Shown piece after piece: positions 59,073-64,000 of a stretch of 64,000 bases of DNA. The position numbers and the translations under genes were made by a program. A model generated the notes under the pieces. It was not told the DNA's origin and searched no databases. It saw only the letters and a list, made by a program, of their open reading frames with translations. The DNA comes from Bosea sp. F3-2 (lineage in GTDB: Bacteria; Pseudomonadota; Alphaproteobacteria; Rhizobiales; Beijerinckiaceae), in NCBI RefSeq assembly GCF_008253865.1, contig NZ_CP042331.1:1612001-1676000 (forward strand), given 5' to 3'. Every line of letters begins with the position of its first letter. Within the stretch, counting starts at the first letter, position 1.

Positions 59073-59893
59073 GCCTGAGCCTCCGCCGGTGCGGTTTTGG
59101 CGCGCGCCAGCTTTCCGTCCGGCCCGACATGCAGGCCGCATTCCTTGGCGGCGTCGTCCTCCCACCACCAGCGCCCGGCCCGCTCGGGCTCGTCGGGGCG
59201 GATGGCGCGGGTGCAGGGCTGGCAGCCGATCGAGACGAAGCCTTGGGCGTGCAGTGGATTGATCGGCACGCCATTTTCCTCGGCGAAGGCGAGCGTGCGC
59301 TCGCGCGACCAGTCGATCAGCGGGCTCGCCTTGACGAGGCCGCGCGCCGCATCCGCCTCCGCGAGCGGGACGGCGCCGCGCGCCGCCGACTGGTCGGCGC
59401 GCAAGCCCGTCAGCCAGATATCGGCGCCCGCCAGCGCTCGGCCGAGCGGCTCGACCTTGCGGATGTCGCAGCAGGATTTGCGGGCATCCCGCGAAGCATA
59501 GAAGCCGTTGATGCCGTTCTGGCGGACATAGAGCTCGACCGCCTCATGGCGCGGATAATAGGGGCGGATCAGGATGCCGTAGCGCTCTTCGGTCTTCTGC
59601 CAGAGCGCATAGACCTCGGGGAAGAGCCGGCCTGTATCGAGCGTAGCGAAGGTCACCGGTAGCTTCGCCGTGGCGATGAAATGGGTCAGCACCTGGTCTT
59701 CAAGCCCGAAGGAGGTGGTGAAGACCACTTCTCCCGCGGCTCCCGCAACGACCCCGGCGAGGCGAGCCGGAACATCGGCCGCGCCGAGCGCCGTATTCAA
59801 TGTTGCGACGCGGCGCGCCAGCCTTTCCGCGGCAGCCTCATCCGGCGCCGTTTCGGTTGCTGTCGCCTCGTCCTGGCCGGGGCTTTTCGCCAT
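59069..59893 (-). CDS. cysH: APS reductase (phosphoadenylyl-sulfate reductase family, 4Fe-4S type)
   Basis: Reduces activated sulfate to sulfite with thioredoxin. In the 274 residues, FTTSFGLEDQVLTHFIA near 56-72 holds the sulfate-activating loop. The cysteines SCCDIRK near 139-145 and GCQPCTRA near 224-231 bind a 4Fe-4S cluster, which marks the APS-using group, and the C-terminal ECGLH carries the catalytic Cys. Positions are approximate. APS use fits the absence of an APS kinase domain on CysN. The ATG at 59893 is preferred: the ATG at 59953 would put a palindrome inside the gene. The usual cysI neighbours are not present. Confidence 0.92.
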   Translation of the reverse strand: MAKSPGQDEATATETAPDEAAAERLARRVATLNTALGAADVPARLAGVVAGAAGEVVFTTSFGLEDQVLTHFIATAKLPVTFATLDTGRLFPEVYALWQKTEERYGILIRPYYPRHEAVELYVRQNGINGFYASRDARKSCCDIRKVEPLGRALAGADIWLTGLRADQSAARGAVPLAEADAARGLVKASPLIDWSRERTLAFAEENGVPINPLHAQGFVSIGCQPCTRAIRPDEPERAGRWWWEDDAAKECGLHVGPDGKLARAKTAPAEAQA

Positions 59894-59907
59894 TGTCCTG
59901 CCGTGCC

Positions 59908-59931
59908 GTTTGTTCGGTAAATCGAACAAAC
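59908..59931. promoter_or_regulatory. Perfect palindrome upstream of cysH, likely operator
   Basis: GTTTGTTCG and CGAACAAAC flank GTAAAT, giving 9-bp perfect arms, 14 bp before the cysH start codon. It is AT-richer than its surroundings and is the right size for a dimeric repressor. Rrf2-type regulators commonly control cys genes in alphaproteobacteria, but none is encoded here. Confidence 0.6.
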
Positions 59932-60127
59932 GACTTATACCCGCAGGCGCCAAAGCTCAATTCACATGCAGTAGCGTGTTTTTTCTTATTTCACTTTCAG
60001 AGGAGAAGATTGTTTTGACGAACGCTGCGCCCCTCGGGTGAGCCGCTACGCCGGCGACGATCCCGGCAGTGATATTCAGCCGGGGGGCTCGACCGGGACG
60101 GGCGCAACGAACGAGAGGCCAATCCTT

Positions 60128-63100
60128 TCAATGGAAATCCCGCGATTTCGGCAGAATACGTACATTGCGCGGATGGCGATGGCGCGGTAGCGGCGGGTTC
60201 TTCAGCTCGTCGACGGGGAGCGGCACTTCCGCGGGATGCGTGTCGGAGAGCGAGAGCAGATCGGCCGAGCGGTCGACGATACGCTGGGCCATGAGATGGA
60301 CGACGCCTTCGACGCTTTTCTGCACCCTGCCCTCGACCAGCATCAGCCGCGCGCCCATGACCTCACGGCGGAAGCGCTCGAACAATCGCGCCCAAATCAC
60401 GACATTGGTGATGCCGGTCTCGTCCTCCAGCGTGACGAAGATGGCATTGCCGTTGCCCGGGCGCTGGCGCACCAGCACGATTCCGGCCGTGCGGGCGAAG
60501 GCGGCATCGGGCCTCGCCTCGGTCTCGGCGCAGCTCAGCACGCCCTCGCGGCGGAAGCGCGGACGCAGGAGCTGCATCGGGTGGCCTTTCAACGAGAGCC
60601 GCACCGTCTGGTAGTCGGCAACGATATGTTCGGCCAGCGGCATGACGGGCAGCGCCATCGCCGACTCCTGTCCGAGCTCGCGGGCCTGGGCGGCTGCGAA
60701 GAGCGGCAGTGCCGGATCGTCCGGCAGGCGGCGCACGGCCCAGAGCGCTTCACGCCGGTCGAGCCCGAGCGAACGGAAGGCATCAGCATCGGCCAGCAGG
60801 CGCATGGCGCGGGCGGGCAGATTGGCCCGGCGCATCAGTTCCTCGACATCGTGGTAGGGGCCGCTCGCTTCCCGCGCCTTTTCGATGGCGTGGCCCCAGT
60901 CCTCCTTGAAGCTGTCGATCTGGCAGAAGCCTAGGCGCAGGGCGAAGGGGTGTTTCGGTTCATCCTTCCCATTTTCAGTACAGGCGCTGGGAGAACCCCT
61001 CTCCTGTAAGGAGAGGGGCAGGGGTGAGGTGTCGGCCGCTGGACCAATCGGGCGCCACATCTCGGCGGCGCTGCGGTGAGGATCCGGCACACCATCCAAC
61101 GGCCTTCCCCTCACCCTGCCCTCTCCCTCCGGGAGAGGGTTCCCCGCGGCTTTCTCGGCCACGCCGTCGACATCAATCTTCTCCAGCCCATTGTCCCAGC
61201 CACTCCGGTTCACATCGACCGGGCGCGCCTCCACTTTTCCGTTTTCCTCCGCCTCGCGGACGATCTGAGCCGGGGCGTAGAAGCCCATCGGCTGGGAATT
61301 CAGCAGCGCGCAGGCGAAGGCGGCCGGGTGGTGCTTCTTCAGATAGGAGGAGATGTAGACCAGCTTGGCGAAGGAAGCCGCATGGCTCTCCGGGAAGCCG
61401 TAGCTGCCGAAGCCCTTGATCTGGTCGAAGCAGCGCTGGGCGAAATCGCGCTCGTAGCCGCGTGCGACCATGCGCTCGACCATCATCGCCTCGTAATTGC
61501 CGATGGTGCCGGCATTGCGGAAGGTCGCCATCGCCTTGCGCAGGCCGTTGGCTTCGATGTCCGAAAACTCGGCCGCGACCATGGCCAGCTTCATCGCCTG
61601 CTCCTGAAAGAGCGGGACGCCGAGGGTCTTGTTCAGGACCTCCTTCAATTCATCCTTGTCATGGGGCGGCTTCGGAGAAGGAAATACGACGTCCTCCAGC
61701 TTGGCCCGCCGCTTCAGATAGGGATGCACCATATTGCCCTGGATCGGGCCGGGCCGAACGATCGCGACCTGGATGACGAGGTCGTAGAACTCCCGCGGCT
61801 TCAGCCGCGGTAGCATGTTCATCTGCGCCCGGCTCTCGACCTGGAAAACTCCGAGCGACTTGCCCTCGCAGAGCATGTCGTAGGTGCCTTCATCGCCGTC
61901 CGTGAAATCGGCGAGCTGATAGGACCTTCCGCCATTGGCTGCGATCAGCTCGAACGCCTTGCGGATGCAGGTCAGCATGCCGAGCGCCAGCACATCGACC
62001 TTCATCAGCCTGAGCGCGTCGATGTCGTCGCGGTCCCATTCGATGAAGGTGCGATCGGCCATCGCGGCGTTGCCGATCGGCACCGTTTCGTCGAGACGGC
62101 CGCGCGACAATACGAAGCCGCCGACGTGCTGGGAGAGATGGCGCGGATAGCCCAGGAGCCGGATGGCGAAATCGACGGCGCGGCGGATCGTCGGGTTCTT
62201 CGGATCGAGCCCGGCCTGGCGGACGCGATTGTCACCGATCTCGCTGCCCCAGCTGCCCCATTGCGTGTCGGCGATGCGAGCGGTGACGTCCTCGGTCAGG
62301 CCCAGCACCTTGCCGACCTCGCGGATGGCGCTGCGCGGCCGGTAATGGATCACGGTGGCGGCGATGCCAGCACGCTCACGACCGTACTTCCAGTAGATCC
62401 ACTGGATCACCTCCTCGCGCCGCTCATGTTCGAAGTCGACGTCGATGTCGGGCGGCTCGCGGCGCTCGGTCGAGATGAAGCGCTCGAACAGCACGTCGTT
62501 GTCGTTGGGATCAACGGCGGTGATGCCGAGCACGTAGCAGACGGCTGAATTGGCAGCCGAGCCGCGGCCCTGGCAGAGAATGCCCTTGCTATCAGCGAAC
62601 TCGACGATCTGGCGGATGGTCAGGAAATAGCGGGCGTATTCCAGCGTCTCGATGAGAGCGAGCTCCTTCGTCAGCAATCCCTGCACCTTTTCCGGCACGC
62701 CGTCGGGATAGCGGATCAGGCTGCGGCGCCGGACCAGTTCCACGAGCCAGTCCTGATCCTTCCAGCCGGGCGGCACCGGCTCGTCGGGATATTCATATTT
62801 CAGCTGGCGGAGGTCGAATTCGACGCGGGAGAAGAGATGCTGCGTCTCGGCGATCGCCTCAGGCGCATCGCGGAAGAGGCGGGCCATCTCCTGCGGCAGC
62901 TTGAGGTGGCGCTCGGCATTGGCCTCCAGCAATCGCCCTGCCCGCTCTATGGTGACGCCCTCGCGGATACAGGTGAGCACGTCCTGAAGATCGCGCTGCT
63001 CGATGGAATCGTAGAGCGCATCATTGGTCGCGATCAGCGGAGTGCGGGTCACGGCGGCGATCGTCTTCAGCCGCGCGAGGCGGCGGCGGTCGTCGCCGCG

Positions 63101-63715
63101 CCGATGCATGCTGGCAGCAAGCCAGACCGCGCCGGGCGCGGCGTCATCGAGCCTAGCGAGCAACCCGGCCAAGCCATCGAGGCGCTGCCCCGGCATCAGG
63201 ATCAGCAACAGGTCCCGGGCATCGTTCAGGAGGTCGTCGAGGACGAGGTGGCATTCGCCCTTCTTCACGCCCTCCTTCAGGTTGCCATGACTGAGCAAGC
63301 GGCAGAGGCGGCCCCAGCCGGCGCGGTTGGCCGGGTAGGCGACGATGTCGGGCGTGCCGTCGGCGAAGACGAGGCGCGTTCCGGTCGCGAGCTTGAAGCG
63401 ATCCGCTATCGCCTGCATCTGCTCAGGCTTGAAGGATAGATCGGCGAAATCCGGGTTCTCGACCCAGATATATTCGCCGGGGCTGCCACCTTTTCTGACC
63501 TTCTCGGGCGCCGGCAAACCGTCCTCCCGCAACTGCCTCAGCGCGGCCCAGGCGCGCACCACGCCCGCCACCGTGTTGCGGTCGGCGATGCCGATGCCGG
63601 CATATCCGAGCAGAAGCGCCGTCAGCACCATGTTCGGCCCCGGCGAGGCGCCGCGCAGGAAGGAAAAATTCGTCGCCGCAACAGGTTCGGCGAAGGGGCT
63701 GACAGACTGATTCAT
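60128..63715 (-). CDS. dnaE2: Error-prone DNA polymerase DnaE2 (ImuC) carrying an in-frame palindromic element
   Basis: C-family polymerase used with ImuA and ImuB in damage-induced mutagenesis. The 1195-residue protein has an N-terminal PHP domain (ATNFSFLRGAS near 14-24) and the catalytic aspartates in PPDIDVDFEHERR near 424-436. It ends with helix-hairpin-helix and OB-fold parts (ITNVVIWARLFERFRREVMG near 1098-1117). It is about 100 residues longer than usual DnaE2 (about 1080-1100). Much of the excess, about residues 855-908, is the translation of a paired inverted-hairpin element at 60990-61147 (NPLPEGEGRVRG ... SPLPLSLQERG). The frame stays open, so a functional enzyme is possible. Its start overlaps the imuB stop by 4 nt. 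Confidence 0.93.
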   Translation of the reverse strand: MNQSVSPFAEPVAATNFSFLRGASPGPNMVLTALLLGYAGIGIADRNTVAGVVRAWAALRQLREDGLPAPEKVRKGGSPGEYIWVENPDFADLSFKPEQMQAIADRFKLATGTRLVFADGTPDIVAYPANRAGWGRLCRLLSHGNLKEGVKKGECHLVLDDLLNDARDLLLILMPGQRLDGLAGLLARLDDAAPGAVWLAASMHRRGDDRRRLARLKTIAAVTRTPLIATNDALYDSIEQRDLQDVLTCIREGVTIERAGRLLEANAERHLKLPQEMARLFRDAPEAIAETQHLFSRVEFDLRQLKYEYPDEPVPPGWKDQDWLVELVRRRSLIRYPDGVPEKVQGLLTKELALIETLEYARYFLTIRQIVEFADSKGILCQGRGSAANSAVCYVLGITAVDPNDNDVLFERFISTERREPPDIDVDFEHERREEVIQWIYWKYGRERAGIAATVIHYRPRSAIREVGKVLGLTEDVTARIADTQWGSWGSEIGDNRVRQAGLDPKNPTIRRAVDFAIRLLGYPRHLSQHVGGFVLSRGRLDETVPIGNAAMADRTFIEWDRDDIDALRLMKVDVLALGMLTCIRKAFELIAANGGRSYQLADFTDGDEGTYDMLCEGKSLGVFQVESRAQMNMLPRLKPREFYDLVIQVAIVRPGPIQGNMVHPYLKRRAKLEDVVFPSPKPPHDKDELKEVLNKTLGVPLFQEQAMKLAMVAAEFSDIEANGLRKAMATFRNAGTIGNYEAMMVERMVARGYERDFAQRCFDQIKGFGSYGFPESHAASFAKLVYISSYLKKHHPAAFACALLNSQPMGFYAPAQIVREAEENGKVEARPVDVNRSGWDNGLEKIDVDGVAEKAAGNPLPEGEGRVRGRPLDGVPDPHRSAAEMWRPIGPAADTSPLPLSLQERGSPSACTENGKDEPKHPFALRLGFCQIDSFKEDWGHAIEKAREASGPYHDVEELMRRANLPARAMRLLADADAFRSLGLDRREALWAVRRLPDDPALPLFAAAQARELGQESAMALPVMPLAEHIVADYQTVRLSLKGHPMQLLRPRFRREGVLSCAETEARPDAAFARTAGIVLVRQRPGNGNAIFVTLEDETGITNVVIWARLFERFRREVMGARLMLVEGRVQKSVEGVVHLMAQRIVDRSADLLSLSDTHPAEVPLPVDELKNPPLPRHRHPRNVRILPKSRDFH
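60990..61147. repeat. Palindromic element family F, copy 2, inside dnaE2
   Basis: ACCCCTCTCC...GGAGAGGGG near 60995-61018 and CCCTCTCCC...GGGAGAGGG near 61120-61139 form two hairpins in inverted orientation, each flanked by GGGGTGAGG / CCTCACCC. The plan matches the intergenic copy at 16319-16480, here within coding sequence and in frame. Confidence 0.85.
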
Positions 63716-64000
63716 GCGAAGAGCCCGTGCAGGAACCAGCGTGGCGGGGCGCTATCGGCCTCATAGAAGCCGGTGCGGTAGAGCCAGAAGCGACGGCCTT
63801 GCGCATCCTCGACGCGATAATAATCGCGCATCGGCTCGTCGCTGCCGTCGCGCCACCATTCGGGCGCGATGCGCTCGGGGCCTTCGGCGCGGGCGACGTC
63901 ATGGGTGAGGCGCCGCCAGCGGAAGCGGATCGGCGGACCGTCCGGCACCTCCGCGATGGCCTCGACCGGCTGCGGCGGCTCGAAGAGCTGGAGCGGACGG
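63712..64000 (-). CDS. imuB: DNA polymerase Y family protein ImuB, C-terminal part only
   Basis: Last 95 residues of the Y-family polymerase-like protein that acts as hub between the beta clamp, ImuA and DnaE2. The frame is open at the window edge. PIRFRWRR, ERIAPEWWRDG, RDYYRVEDAQGRRFWLYRTGFYE and the terminal WFLHGLFA are hallmarks of the ImuB C-terminal region. The stop overlaps the dnaE2 ATG (ATGA), so both are co-translated. The upstream LexA-controlled promoter would lie outside the window. Confidence 0.9.
   Translation of the reverse strand, partial: RPLQLFEPPQPVEAIAEVPDGPPIRFRWRRLTHDVARAEGPERIAPEWWRDGSDEPMRDYYRVEDAQGRRFWLYRTGFYEADSAPPRWFLHGLFA

Noticed and set aside
60128..63715. dnaE2 considered as broken by the inserted element
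   Set aside because: The frame remains open from start to stop and conserved regions on both sides are intact, so it was kept as a gene.

Overview
The window is high-GC, densely coded DNA of an alphaproteobacterium, most likely of the order Hyphomicrobiales and plausibly Bosea or a near relative. Support comes from the aapJQ amino-acid importer next to metC, the purMN / CDP-alcohol transferase / perM / hdaA / ppk / ppx block, the pyrB-pyrC-plsY-dprA / topA block, an HdaA-type DnaA regulator and the imuB-dnaE2 mutagenesis pair. No rRNA, tRNA, CRISPR array, transposase or phage gene was seen. The genus is an inference.

Layout. 1-3.5 kb: end of the general L-amino-acid ABC importer (aapQ, aapJ) with divergent metC. 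3.7-10 kb: minus-strand run of a CDP-alcohol phosphatidyltransferase, perM, hdaA, ppk and ppx. 10-12.5 kb: purMN converging on a WYL regulator. 12.7-18.4 kb: small envelope and secreted proteins, ndk, a glutathione transferase and two acetyltransferases. 18.6-27 kb: the GatCAB amidotransferase genes, split by a plus-strand RND pump (acrAB-like). 27-34.8 kb: a metal hydrolase, adenine deaminase, a hydroxyacid dehydrogenase, ruvX, two Tyr/Gly-rich secreted proteins and an AEC carrier. 34.9-44.6 kb: dprA, plsY, a dihydroorotase-like gene, a small membrane protein, pyrB, a serine hydrolase, panB and topA. 44.7-48.1 kb: a YbaK-type deacylase, an L,D-transpeptidase-like protein and an MFS carrier. 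48.3-56.4 kb: a divergent CoA-dependent aromatic catabolism cluster with its own MarR regulator. 56.5-59.9 kb: cysHDN sulfate assimilation. 60.1-64 kb: dnaE2 and the end of imuB.

The best metabolic unit is 48.3-56.4 kb. It holds a fused flavin monooxygenase/Old-Yellow-Enzyme reductase, a short-chain dehydrogenase, MarR, enoyl-CoA hydratase, acyl-CoA dehydrogenase, an aryl-CoA ligase and a RidA-family protein. This matches the aerobic 2-aminobenzoyl-CoA route for anthranilate known from Azoarcus evansii. A perfect 13-bp inverted repeat sits in the divergent promoter region, one arm close to each start. The cys genes suggest direct APS reduction: CysH carries the 4Fe-4S cysteines and CysN has a DUF2061-like membrane tail instead of an APS kinase.

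The most unusual layer is a dense set of palindromic dispersed elements of at least seven sequence families, about 17 copies. Two have entered genes: one runs in frame through dnaE2, and one supplies the last 22 residues of the acyl-CoA dehydrogenase. A third supplies the stop codon of a small gene. Two copies of one family differ by compensatory changes in their stems, so structure seems to be conserved. These points, the CysN fusion and the dihydroorotase homologue lacking metal ligands are the leads most worth following.
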